From RGIG3159 sp034927685 (GTDB taxonomy: Bacteria; Bacillota; Clostridia; Oscillospirales; Oscillospiraceae), in the NCBI GenBank assembly GCA_034927685.1, contig JAYFPO010000005.1:62001-126000 (forward strand): DNA of 64,000 nucleotides. The letters are read 5' to 3'. Below the pieces are notes generated by a model. That model was given only the letters and a program-made list of their open reading frames with translations. It was not told the origin of the DNA and did no database searches. Below, piece after piece: positions 7,164-15,278 of the stretch (the first letter of the stretch is position 1; each line of letters begins with the position of its first letter). A program made the position numbers and the translations under genes.

Positions 7164-9599
7164 ATGACACAGGATTTGGAACAGCGATTTCTATGCGCGC
7201 GGAATCAGGTAATTTCCGCGCGCTTTGACGCATTGAACGCGCCGCAGCAGGAGGCGGTCCTGAAAACCGAGGGCCCGCTGCTGCTGCTGGCCGGTGCCGG
7301 CAGCGGCAAGACCACGGTTCTCATCAATCGTGTGTTTAACTTACTCCGCTTCGGCCGGGCCTCTGATTTAAAGGAGATCCCCGCAGATATCACAGAGGCA
7401 GACGTGGATTTTTTGGAGCAGTATGTGAAACACAACGCGGACCGGGTGGAGCTGTCGCGGGCGGAAGCGCTCTGCGCGCTGGACCCGGCTCCGCCCTGGA
7501 GCGTCATCACCATCACCTTCACGAATAAGGCGGCGGGTGAGCTCAAGGACCGGCTGGCCGCCATGCTGGGCCCGGAAGCCGGAGACGTCTGGGCCATGAC
7601 CTTTCACGCCGCCTGCTGCCGGATTCTGCGGCGGGACATTGAACGCCTTGGCTACGGCAAAAGTTTTACGATCTACGACAGCGCCGACTCCGAGCGCGTC
7701 TTGAAGGACGCGCTGAAGGAGCTGCACCTGGATGATAAAATTCTCCCGCCGCGGCTGTGCCTCTCTTACATCGGCAGAGCCAAGGATAAGCAGCAGTCAC
7801 CGGACGACTTTGCCGGCATCGCGGCGGGCAGCGGAGATTTCCGCATGGAACAGATCGCAGCCGTCTACCGGGAATACCAGAAGCGTCTGGTAAGCGCCAA
7901 CGCGCTGGATTTTGACGACATTCTCCTTTTGACCGTACGGCTGCTGCAGCGGGAGCCGGAGGTGCTGCGCTACTACCAGCGGAAATTCCGCTACGTCCTT
8001 GTGGACGAGTATCAGGACACAAACCACCTGCAATACCTGTTCGCCTCGCTTCTGGCTGGCGAGCGGCAAAATATCTGCGTCGTCGGTGACGATGACCAGA
8101 GTATTTACAAATTCCGCGGCGCAACCATTGAAAATATACTCGATTTTGAAAAGCAATATCGCAGCGCGAAGGTCATCCGGCTTGAGCAGAACTACCGCTC
8201 TACCAAGGCGATTCTGAAGGCGGCAAATTCCGTCATTTCCAACAACCGTGAGCGGAAGGGCAAGGAGCTCTGGACGGAGAACCCGGGCGGCGACCACATT
8301 CTCGTCTATGAAGCGGCAAACGAATACGGCGAGGCCGACTTTGTGGCCGGGCAGCTTTTGCGGCAGCAGGGGGGACAGTCCTTTCGGGACTGCGCGATCC
8401 TGTACCGCACCAATGCCCAGTCCAATGCGCTGGAGCGCGCGCTCAGCGGCAACAGCATTCCGTACCGCGTCATCGGCGGTACGCGATTTTTCGACCGGGC
8501 TGAGGTTAAGGATATGCTGGCCTATCTGACGGTCCTCAATAACCGTGCCGACGATCTGCGGCTGCGCCGCATCGTCAATAACCCGCCGCGCGGCATCGGC
8601 GATAGGACCATGGAGCAGGCGCAGCGGCTCGCGCGCAGTCAGGGTCTCAGCCTCTATGAGATTCTGTCCGACCCTTACAATTATCCGTCGCTGCAGCGCC
8701 CGGCGGAGAAGCTGATGGCGTTTTCGGCCATGATGGAGGGCTGCGCTGCGCTGACGGATACGTTGCCGCTGCCGGACTTCTATGAAGAGGTGTTGCGGCG
8801 GACCGGTTATCTGGCTGCGCTGGAGGAGAAGGGCGACGTGGAGAGCCGCACCCGGGCGGAAAACGTCCTGGAGCTAAAATCCAACCTGATCCACTACTGC
8901 GAGAACGTGGAAGTGCCGACACTCAGCGGATTTCTGGAGGAAATCGCCCTGTATACCGACATTGAGCAGTACGATCAGAATGCCGACGCCGTGGTGATGA
9001 TGACGATTCACAGCTCCAAGGGGCTGGAATTTCCCAATGTATTTCTGGTTGGCTTTGAGGACGGCCTGTTTCCCGGCTCCCGCGCCATCGGCGAGCCCGG
9101 CGAGATGGAGGAGGAGCGGCGGCTCTGCTACGTTGCCATCACGCGCGCCAAGCGTACCCTGACCATCACCTATGCCAGGCAGCGTACGCTCTACGGCCGC
9201 ACCAGTGCCAATCAGCCGTCCCGGTTCCTTTCTGAGCTGCCCATGGACTGCGTCGACGCCCGCATGACAAAACCGCAGGAGCGGGCATACCGGGAGCGTG
9301 ACAGTTTCGGCGACCCGGAGCGGGAGGCCTACGGCGCATCATCCTCCTACATAGGCCGGGAATCTTCCGTCTACGGCAGCCGCGGCGCGGCGGCCCTCCG
9401 CGACGCCCCCGCCGCGCCCAAAGCGCCGAAGGTCACCTATCTGGCCGGTGAAATGGTGGAGCATCGCACCTTCGGCAGCGGCATGGTCGTCTCTGTGACG
9501 CCGATGGGAGGCGACGCGCTCCTGGAAATCGCGTTTGACAACCAGGGGACCAAACGGCTGCTGGCCAACTCGGCCTCCGCCCATATGAAAAAGCTCTGA
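7164..9599 (+). CDS. pcrA: ATP-dependent DNA helicase, UvrD/PcrA type
   Basis: An 811-residue superfamily 1A 3'-5' helicase used in repair and in clearing replication and transcription conflicts. The Q motif region is LNAPQQEAV. Walker A is GAGSGKTT (about residues 44-51), Walker B is VDEYQDTN, and the later motifs GDDDQSIYKFRGA, QNYRST, IHSSKGLEF and YVAITRAK are all present. There is a low-complexity region of about 90 residues before the C-terminal Tudor-like domain (GEMVEHRTFGSGMVVSV), which in Gram-positive PcrA contacts RNA polymerase. The N terminus has roughly twenty residues before the Q motif. A promoter is present just upstream; yunB and ligA follow on the same strand. Confidence 0.96.
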   Translation: MTQDLEQRFLCARNQVISARFDALNAPQQEAVLKTEGPLLLLAGAGSGKTTVLINRVFNLLRFGRASDLKEIPADITEADVDFLEQYVKHNADRVELSRAEALCALDPAPPWSVITITFTNKAAGELKDRLAAMLGPEAGDVWAMTFHAACCRILRRDIERLGYGKSFTIYDSADSERVLKDALKELHLDDKILPPRLCLSYIGRAKDKQQSPDDFAGIAAGSGDFRMEQIAAVYREYQKRLVSANALDFDDILLLTVRLLQREPEVLRYYQRKFRYVLVDEYQDTNHLQYLFASLLAGERQNICVVGDDDQSIYKFRGATIENILDFEKQYRSAKVIRLEQNYRSTKAILKAANSVISNNRERKGKELWTENPGGDHILVYEAANEYGEADFVAGQLLRQQGGQSFRDCAILYRTNAQSNALERALSGNSIPYRVIGGTRFFDRAEVKDMLAYLTVLNNRADDLRLRRIVNNPPRGIGDRTMEQAQRLARSQGLSLYEILSDPYNYPSLQRPAEKLMAFSAMMEGCAALTDTLPLPDFYEEVLRRTGYLAALEEKGDVESRTRAENVLELKSNLIHYCENVEVPTLSGFLEEIALYTDIEQYDQNADAVVMMTIHSSKGLEFPNVFLVGFEDGLFPGSRAIGEPGEMEEERRLCYVAITRAKRTLTITYARQRTLYGRTSANQPSRFLSELPMDCVDARMTKPQERAYRERDSFGDPEREAYGASSSYIGRESSVYGSRGAAALRDAPAAPKAPKVTYLAGEMVEHRTFGSGMVVSVTPMGGDALLEIAFDNQGTKRLLANSASAHMKKL

Positions 9600-9654
9600 T
9601 TCTGTTCTATTTTCCACCGTGCCACGCATAGAGTTCTGTGCGGAGGTGGTGACG

Positions 9655-10323
9655 ATGAGGCGGATGAGGCGGCGAAAAAGGCTCATTACCGTTTTCCTTC
9701 TGGTGATTTTGTTGGTCGGCATGCTGTTTCTGCTGATTTTGCGCCTGAAAATCGCACCCATGATGGAAGAGCTTGTCATGACCCAGGCACAGAACACGAT
9801 GTCCACCATGGTCAACAGAATCGTCAACGAGCAGATCGCTGCGGGGACCATTGACTATGATCGGATGATCTACTTTGAAAAAGACGTGGATGGCGGCATC
9901 ACGGCGCTCAAAACCAACATGGGCGAGATCAACCGCCTGAAAACGGAGATTCTTGTGGCCATGAACCGGGAAATCCAGGATATTTCCGTCGGCACGCTGG
10001 ACATTCCCATCGGCAACTTTTTCATGCCTGAGCTGTTTTCCGGCAAGGGCTTCAAGCTGCCCGTGCGGATTCTGTCGGTCAGCACCTCCGACGCTACCTT
10101 CCACAATCAATTTTCCGAGGCAGGCATCAACCAGACGCTGCACCAGATCACTATGGACGTCTGCATTAACCTGACGGTCATGACGCCGACCGGGTCCGTC
10201 AAGACGCAGGTGGTCACGGATATGGTCGTGGCCGAAACGGTCATCGTCGGCTCCGTGCCGCAGAGCTATGTGAACATCGGCGACGTCGGTATTGACCAGG
10301 ACGCGCCGGACACCAATGAATAG
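9655..10323 (+). CDS. yunB: Sporulation protein YunB
   Basis: A 222-residue membrane-anchored protein of the YunB family, which in B. subtilis is needed for normal spore morphology. A very basic N terminus (MRRMRRRKR) is followed by one transmembrane helix at about residues 11-32. An extracytoplasmic domain then contains the family signatures NRIVNEQI, DISVGTLDIPIGNF and VRILSVSTSDATFHNQFSEAGINQT. I chose the ATG at 9655 because GGAGGT lies seven bases before it; an in-frame start at 9619 lacks such a site. It sits between pcrA and ligA and probably shares a transcript with ligA, five bases downstream. Confidence 0.85.
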   Translation: MRRMRRRKRLITVFLLVILLVGMLFLLILRLKIAPMMEELVMTQAQNTMSTMVNRIVNEQIAAGTIDYDRMIYFEKDVDGGITALKTNMGEINRLKTEILVAMNREIQDISVGTLDIPIGNFFMPELFSGKGFKLPVRILSVSTSDATFHNQFSEAGINQTLHQITMDVCINLTVMTPTGSVKTQVVTDMVVAETVIVGSVPQSYVNIGDVGIDQDAPDTNE

Positions 10324-10337
10324 AGAGGATGACCCCC

Positions 10338-12311
10338 ATGAACCCTGGCGAGGAAATCAGCCGTCTCAAAAATGAGCTGGAGCACCACAACTACTGCTAT
10401 TATGTGCTGGACGACCCGAAAATTCCTGATTTTGAATACGACCGGCTGCTGCGCCGGCTGGAGGAACTGGAGGCGCAGTACCCGGAATACGCCGACCCGC
10501 TGTCGCCCACGAAGCGGGTCGGCGGCAGCGCAATTTCCCAGTTTGAAAAGGTCCGCCACGCGGTACCGCTGGAGAGTCTGCAAGACGTGTTTTCCTTTGA
10601 AGAGCTCGAGGAGTTCGACGCCCGGGTTCGGGAGACCGTGGAGGACGTCGTCTATTCGGTAGAGCCAAAGATTGACGGCCTTTCTGTGGCGCTGGAATAT
10701 GTGGACGGAAAGCTGATCCGCGGCGCGACGCGCGGCGACGGCCTGGTGGGGGAGGACGTGACGGAGAACCTCAAGACCGTCCACTCTATTCCTCTGACGC
10801 TACAAAACGCGCCGCCGCGCCTGATTGTCCGGGGCGAGGTGTTTATGCCAAAGGCGATCTTCCGCAAGCTAAACGAGCAGCGGGAGGAAAACGGTGAGCA
10901 GCTCTTTGCCAATCCACGCAACGCAGCAGCCGGATCACTGCGTCAGCTCGATCCGAAAATTGCCGCGAAGCGGGAGCTCGATATCCTCATTTTTAATTTG
11001 CAGCTTGCCGAGGGGAAAACCTTTGAGACCCACAGTGAGACGCTAAACTATCTGGCATCGCTCCACTTTAAGGTAGTGCCCTACCGCCTGGTGCGTGACA
11101 TGGCCACGACCCGGGCGGAGATTCTGTCGCTGAACGAGAACCGCGAGCAGTTTGGCTATGACATTGACGGCGCAGTGGTCAAGCTGAACAGCCTGCCGGG
11201 CCGGGAATCCCTGGGGAGCACCTCCAAATATCCGCGCTGGGCCTCCGCCTACAAGTATCCGCCTGAAATCAAACCCACGGTGGTGGAAAACATCGTCGTG
11301 CAGGTGGGCAGGACGGGCGTACTGACGCCCAAGGCCGTGGTGCGTCCGGTCCGTCTGGCCGGCACCAAGGTCACAAACGCGACGCTGCACAATCAGGACT
11401 TCATTGCCGAGAAGGACCTTCGGATCGGCGATACGGTGCTGATCCGCAAGGCGGGGGAGATCATCCCGGAGATTCTGGAGGTAGACCTCTCCATGCGTCC
11501 GGCCGGGACAAAGCCCTATGAGCTGCCGAAATTTTGCCCGGTCTGCGGTGCGCCGGTCCGGCGCGACCCGGACGGCGCGGCGATTCGCTGCACCGGCGCG
11601 GAGTGTCCCGCGCAGCTCGTGCGGGCAGTGACGCACTTCGTCTCCCGGGACGCCATGGACATCGACGGCCTCGGAGCTGCCATTGTGGAGCAGCTCATCG
11701 CGGAAAAGCTGGTTTTTTCTCCGGCGGATCTCTACGATCTTGACTGGGATGCGGTGCAAAAGCTGGAGCGCATGGGCGCCCAGTCGGTCAAAAATCTGCA
11801 GGAGGCCGTAGCGCACAGCAGGGAAAACGACCTCAGCCGTCTGATTTTCGCGCTCGGCATCCGGCAGGTGGGCGCAAAAGCCGCCAAAACGCTGGCGGTG
11901 GAGTTCGGCACGCTGGACCGCCTGATGGCGGCCACGGCGGAGGAGCTGACCGCCGTCCGGGACATCGGCGCGGTCACCGCGGATTATATCGTCTCGTGGT
12001 TCCAGGAGGAGCAGTCGCGGCACCTGATCCGCCGCCTGCGGGAGGCCGGCGTCAACTTTGAGAGCCAGTGGAAGCAGGAGGACAGCCGGTTTGCCGACAA
12101 GACTTTTGTGCTGACCGGTGCGCTGTCACTCTTCACCCGGGAGGAGGCCACGGAGAAAATCGAGCGCTTCGGCGGGAAGGCCGCCGCGTCGGTCTCGAAA
12201 AAGACCAGCTTCGTGGTGGCGGGGGAGAACGCGGGATCCAAGCTGCGCAAGGCGGCGGAACTGGGTGTTCCGGTTCTGACGGAGGCGGAATTCCTGGAGC
12301 TTCTCAAATAG
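10338..12311 (+). CDS. ligA: NAD-dependent DNA ligase LigA
   Basis: A 657-residue enzyme that seals nicks in DNA using NAD+. The Ia domain is at the N terminus (HHNYCYYVLDDPKIPDFEYD). The nucleotidyltransferase domain has the adenylated lysine at about residue 111 in EPKIDGLS. An OB fold follows, then a four-cysteine zinc finger (CPVCGAPV...CTGAECP), helix-hairpin-helix repeats and a C-terminal BRCT domain starting near FADKTFVLTG. The ATG at 10338 is preferred to one nine bases earlier because GAGAGG sits nine bases in front of it. A strong hairpin follows the stop. The length is normal. Confidence 0.97.
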   Translation: MNPGEEISRLKNELEHHNYCYYVLDDPKIPDFEYDRLLRRLEELEAQYPEYADPLSPTKRVGGSAISQFEKVRHAVPLESLQDVFSFEELEEFDARVRETVEDVVYSVEPKIDGLSVALEYVDGKLIRGATRGDGLVGEDVTENLKTVHSIPLTLQNAPPRLIVRGEVFMPKAIFRKLNEQREENGEQLFANPRNAAAGSLRQLDPKIAAKRELDILIFNLQLAEGKTFETHSETLNYLASLHFKVVPYRLVRDMATTRAEILSLNENREQFGYDIDGAVVKLNSLPGRESLGSTSKYPRWASAYKYPPEIKPTVVENIVVQVGRTGVLTPKAVVRPVRLAGTKVTNATLHNQDFIAEKDLRIGDTVLIRKAGEIIPEILEVDLSMRPAGTKPYELPKFCPVCGAPVRRDPDGAAIRCTGAECPAQLVRAVTHFVSRDAMDIDGLGAAIVEQLIAEKLVFSPADLYDLDWDAVQKLERMGAQSVKNLQEAVAHSRENDLSRLIFALGIRQVGAKAAKTLAVEFGTLDRLMAATAEELTAVRDIGAVTADYIVSWFQEEQSRHLIRRLREAGVNFESQWKQEDSRFADKTFVLTGALSLFTREEATEKIERFGGKAAASVSKKTSFVVAGENAGSKLRKAAELGVPVLTEAEFLELLK

Positions 12312-12361
12312 CTGAAACGGTGTGTTGCAAGCCTGCCCGCTTGCAACACACCGTTTTCAGC
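12311..12361. terminator. Long inverted repeat after ligA
   Basis: Arms of about 21 bases (12311-12331 and 12340-12361) pair almost perfectly around the loop CCTGCCCG; one arm has an extra base. TTTT lies within the 3' arm and again at 12366-12369. It probably terminates the pcrA-yunB-ligA transcripts. Confidence 0.7.
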
Positions 12362-12390
12362 GTGATTTTGGGAGGTATGCGGAGAAATGC

Positions 12391-12418
12391 TTGCAATCGC
12401 AGAGGATTGGTGTATAAT
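12391..12418 (+). promoter_or_regulatory. Sigma-A-type promoter of the MBL-fold gene
   Basis: TTGCAA (12391-12396) and a perfect TATAAT (12413-12418), 16 bases apart, lie about 30 bases before the TTG start. Confidence 0.55.
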
Positions 12419-12449
12419 AACGACGAATGTGTGATTTGGAGGGAATGGC

Positions 12450-13175
12450 TTGCTTCGTATATCCGTTTTGTGCAACGCCGGTGTCCTTTTGGAGTATGCG
12501 GGGCAAAGCCTGCTGATAGACGGAATCAATCAGAGTTTCCGGGGCTTTTATGGGTTGCCGGATGCCGAATTCGACGCCATACTGCGCGGAGACGGGTGCT
12601 ATGGCCCCCTACAAGGCGTTCTGTTTACCCACTGCCATCCGGATCACTATGACGCGGAGCGCGTCAGCTTGTTACGGCAGGCTAGAGACCACTGCTTTTT
12701 TTTCATCCCGGATGAAAAAACTCCTTCGACTGGATGTATCCAGTGCGGATCTTTTTCCGTCTATTACTATGAAACGCCCCATATGCCGCAGAATTTCGCG
12801 CAGGTTCGACATTTTGTTTTGCGAGTTGAGGTCGGGGTCTATCGGCTTTACTTTGCCGCCGACGCTGTACTGGATGCGGCGATGCACCGCCGTCTGATGG
12901 GAAACAGAATATTTGACTGCGTTTTTGTCAATTCGGTCTACCTTGCGGTGGGAGAAACACGCGATCTTCTGCGGGAACTTTCCCCCAGAAGAATCGTTGT
13001 CTATCATCTCCCGGCCGACGCGGCGGACCAAACAGGCATTCGGAGAAAAACAGCGCGCACCCTGCAGCGTTACAGCACACTGCTTCCCCCGATCACAGTG
13101 GCGGATCATTACCCGGTTACCCTGCTCTTGGACGGTGAAAACACACAGAAAGGACAGGCCTTTCCAGGCCAGTGA
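12450..13175 (+). CDS. Metallo-beta-lactamase-fold hydrolase
   Basis: A 241-residue soluble protein with the metal-binding motif THCHPDH (H-x-H-x-D-H) in an MBL fold, of the UlaG-like or 'Zn-dependent hydrolase' type. The N-terminal strands LLEYAGQSLLIDGI and the later FAADAV fit the fold. Substrate is unknown. It starts with TTG at 12450 behind GGAGGG at six bases; no better ATG fits the conserved N terminus. Its last bases (GTGA) overlap a possible GTG start of the downstream LCP gene, so the two are probably translated together, hinting at a cell-envelope role. It has its own promoter. Confidence 0.8.
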   Translation: MLRISVLCNAGVLLEYAGQSLLIDGINQSFRGFYGLPDAEFDAILRGDGCYGPLQGVLFTHCHPDHYDAERVSLLRQARDHCFFFIPDEKTPSTGCIQCGSFSVYYYETPHMPQNFAQVRHFVLRVEVGVYRLYFAADAVLDAAMHRRLMGNRIFDCVFVNSVYLAVGETRDLLRELSPRRIVVYHLPADAADQTGIRRKTARTLQRYSTLLPPITVADHYPVTLLLDGENTQKGQAFPGQ

Positions 13176-13180
13176 GAAAC

Positions 13181-14398
13181 ATGGGAAAATATAAAGGAAA
13201 ATTTGAACGCGGTACACAGCCGGATGGCGCAAAGGATCCCGTCGGCCGTGCCGCGCAGCAGGAGAAGAAAAACGCCGCGCCGACGCAGAAGGCGTCTCCT
13301 CACAGAGATCGGAACGAGGATCCGTATGGAGCCCACCACGAGGCCGTAAGCAAGACGGCAGGAAAGAAGAAATCCCGGGTTTCCACGCCGGCCAAAATTG
13401 CGTTGATCGCGCTGCTCGTGATCGTCCTGCTGGTCGGGGGTGTTCTGGTTTATGCGAACTATATGCTGAATAAGATCGACCGCTCCGAGATCAGCGGTGA
13501 CCCATCCCTGAGCTATGCCGACCTGCTGGGCGACGTAGAGACGCATGACGTGGAGGACTCCCAAGACGCGATCAATAACGCCCAGAGTTCCTATGATGCG
13601 GTTCAGACGCAGGAAAATCTGGACAGCGGCACCGGTATTGTCAACTATCTGATCATTGGCAGCGACCGCCGGGATACCAGCGGCTATGGCAACTCGGACT
13701 CGATGATCATCATGAGTCTCAATAAGGACACAAAGAAAATCCACCTGACCTCGCTGATGCGCGCCATGTACGTCTGTATTCCGAAGGATTCCGGCGATTC
13801 CTGGGGCATGCTGAACTGGTCTTATGCCTGGGGTGGGCCGGAGCTGCTGATGAAAACCATCGAAAATAACTTCAAGATCCATATTGACCACTACGCATCG
13901 GTCGATTTCAGCTCCTTTGAAGACGTGATCGACGCCATCGGCGGCGTATCTCTGGAACTGACCAGCGGCGAGGCGTCCTATGTCAATGACGAGACCGAAT
14001 CCATGCTCCGTGCGGGCACGCAGCTTTTAAACGGCGAACAGGCGCTGAGTTATTCCCGTTGCCGCTATCTGGACAACGACTTCAAGCGTACCAGCCGCCA
14101 AAGAAACGTGCTGGAGGCCGTTATCAATTCCACTACGTCGATGAATGTGTCGCAGTTGTCCAATCTCTGCAACGCGCTGCTGCCCGCCATCAACACGGAT
14201 ATGAGTAATGCGGCTATTCTGGCTGAAGCTGTCAATCTTGGCTCCTACAAGAATTATCCGATTGATCAGATGATGCTGCCCATTGAAAACCAGGACGGTG
14301 AGAGCTACACCGGCATTATGTACGTCAAGGGCGCGGAGATGTACTACGTGGACCTGACCACCAATTTACCAGCCCTCCAGAATTTTATTAAAGACTGA
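13181..14398 (+). CDS. LytR-CpsA-Psr (LCP) family cell-wall ligase
   Basis: A 405-residue protein of the LCP family, which attaches teichoic acids or polysaccharides from lipid carriers to peptidoglycan. A charged cytoplasmic tail of about 60 residues precedes a single membrane helix (IALIALLVIVLLVGGVLVY). The extracellular LCP domain then has NYLIIGSDRRD, GNSDSMIIMSLN, LTSLMRAMYVCIP and YSRCRYLDNDFKRTSRQ, which hold the conserved Arg and Asp residues that bind the pyrophosphate. The start may instead be the GTG at 13172, which overlaps the upstream stop. Neither has a strong ribosome-binding site, consistent with coupling. A terminator follows. Confidence 0.9.
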   Translation: MGKYKGKFERGTQPDGAKDPVGRAAQQEKKNAAPTQKASPHRDRNEDPYGAHHEAVSKTAGKKKSRVSTPAKIALIALLVIVLLVGGVLVYANYMLNKIDRSEISGDPSLSYADLLGDVETHDVEDSQDAINNAQSSYDAVQTQENLDSGTGIVNYLIIGSDRRDTSGYGNSDSMIIMSLNKDTKKIHLTSLMRAMYVCIPKDSGDSWGMLNWSYAWGGPELLMKTIENNFKIHIDHYASVDFSSFEDVIDAIGGVSLELTSGEASYVNDETESMLRAGTQLLNGEQALSYSRCRYLDNDFKRTSRQRNVLEAVINSTTSMNVSQLSNLCNALLPAINTDMSNAAILAEAVNLGSYKNYPIDQMMLPIENQDGESYTGIMYVKGAEMYYVDLTTNLPALQNFIKD

Positions 14399-14409
14399 AC
14401 TGTTACTCC

Positions 14410-14450
14410 GGCCTGTCGTAAGCAAGGTTTGCGGCAGGCCGCTTTTTTTT
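14410..14450 (+). terminator. Rho-independent terminator after the LCP gene
   Basis: GGCCTGTCG (14410-14418) pairs with CGGCAGGCC (14432-14440), with one G-T pair, followed by eight T at 14443-14450. Confidence 0.85.
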
Positions 14451-14573
14451 GTGACAAAACGATCAATTATTCACAGTTTGGTTAAGAATCCGGTGAAAAG
14501 TATGCTACAATGCGGGTATAAGATATGGATGCCGTCCGGCAATCCGGGCAGCGTCCAGAAATGAGGATTTGCG

Positions 14574-15278
14574 ATGCCGGCTTTGATCGAGGTTCAAAAC
14601 GTCTGTAAGACCTACCTCATGGGGGAAGTCCGGATTGAAGCGCTGCGAGACGTCAGCTTCATGGTGAATCAGGGGGAAATCTGCATCATCGTGGGTCCCT
14701 CCGGCGCCGGAAAGACAACGCTTTTGAATATTCTTGGCGGAATTGATACCTTCACCTCCGGCCGAGTGCTGGTCGGCGGGCAGGACATCTCGGGCTGTAG
14801 TCCCAGACAACTCACCACGTATCGCCGTTATGACGTCGGTTTTGTATTTCAGTTTTATAACCTCGTCCAGAATCTGACCGCGCTGGAGAACGTGGAATTG
14901 GCCAACCAGATCTGCAGAAATCCACTGGACGCCATGGAAACACTGCGCCACGTCAGTCTGGAGGACCGCGCCGGCAACTTTCCGGCCCAACTCTCCGGCG
15001 GCGAACAGCAGCGCGTGGCCATTGCGCGGGCGCTGGCCAAAAATCCGAAGCTGCTGCTCTGCGACGAGCCGACCGGCGCGCTCGACTATGTGACCGGAAA
15101 ATCCATTCTGAAGCTGCTGCAGGACACTGCCCACGAATCGGGCATGACCGTGCTGATTATCACGCATAATCAGGCCATTGTGGACATGGCAGACCGGATC
15201 ATCACCGTGAAAAACGGACGGATCGACAGTATGCACCTAAACGAAACACCGGTGCCGGTAGAGGAAATTGAATGGTGA
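14574..15278 (+). CDS. ABC transporter ATP-binding protein (MacB/LolD type)
   Basis: A 234-residue ATPase of the FtsE/LolD/MacB class that works with FtsX-type permeases. Walker A is GPSGAGKTT (residues 41-49), the signature is LSGGEQQR, and Walker B with the catalytic Glu is LLLCDEPTGALD, followed by ITHNQ at the H loop. It overlaps the downstream permease by seven bases, so the pair forms one transporter. A weak promoter-like TTAAGA...TACAAT is at about 14482-14511. MacB-type pairs act as mechanotransmission exporters or regulators of envelope enzymes rather than as importers. The substrate cannot be told from sequence. Confidence 0.92.
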   Translation: MPALIEVQNVCKTYLMGEVRIEALRDVSFMVNQGEICIIVGPSGAGKTTLLNILGGIDTFTSGRVLVGGQDISGCSPRQLTTYRRYDVGFVFQFYNLVQNLTALENVELANQICRNPLDAMETLRHVSLEDRAGNFPAQLSGGEQQRVAIARALAKNPKLLLCDEPTGALDYVTGKSILKLLQDTAHESGMTVLIITHNQAIVDMADRIITVKNGRIDSMHLNETPVPVEEIEW

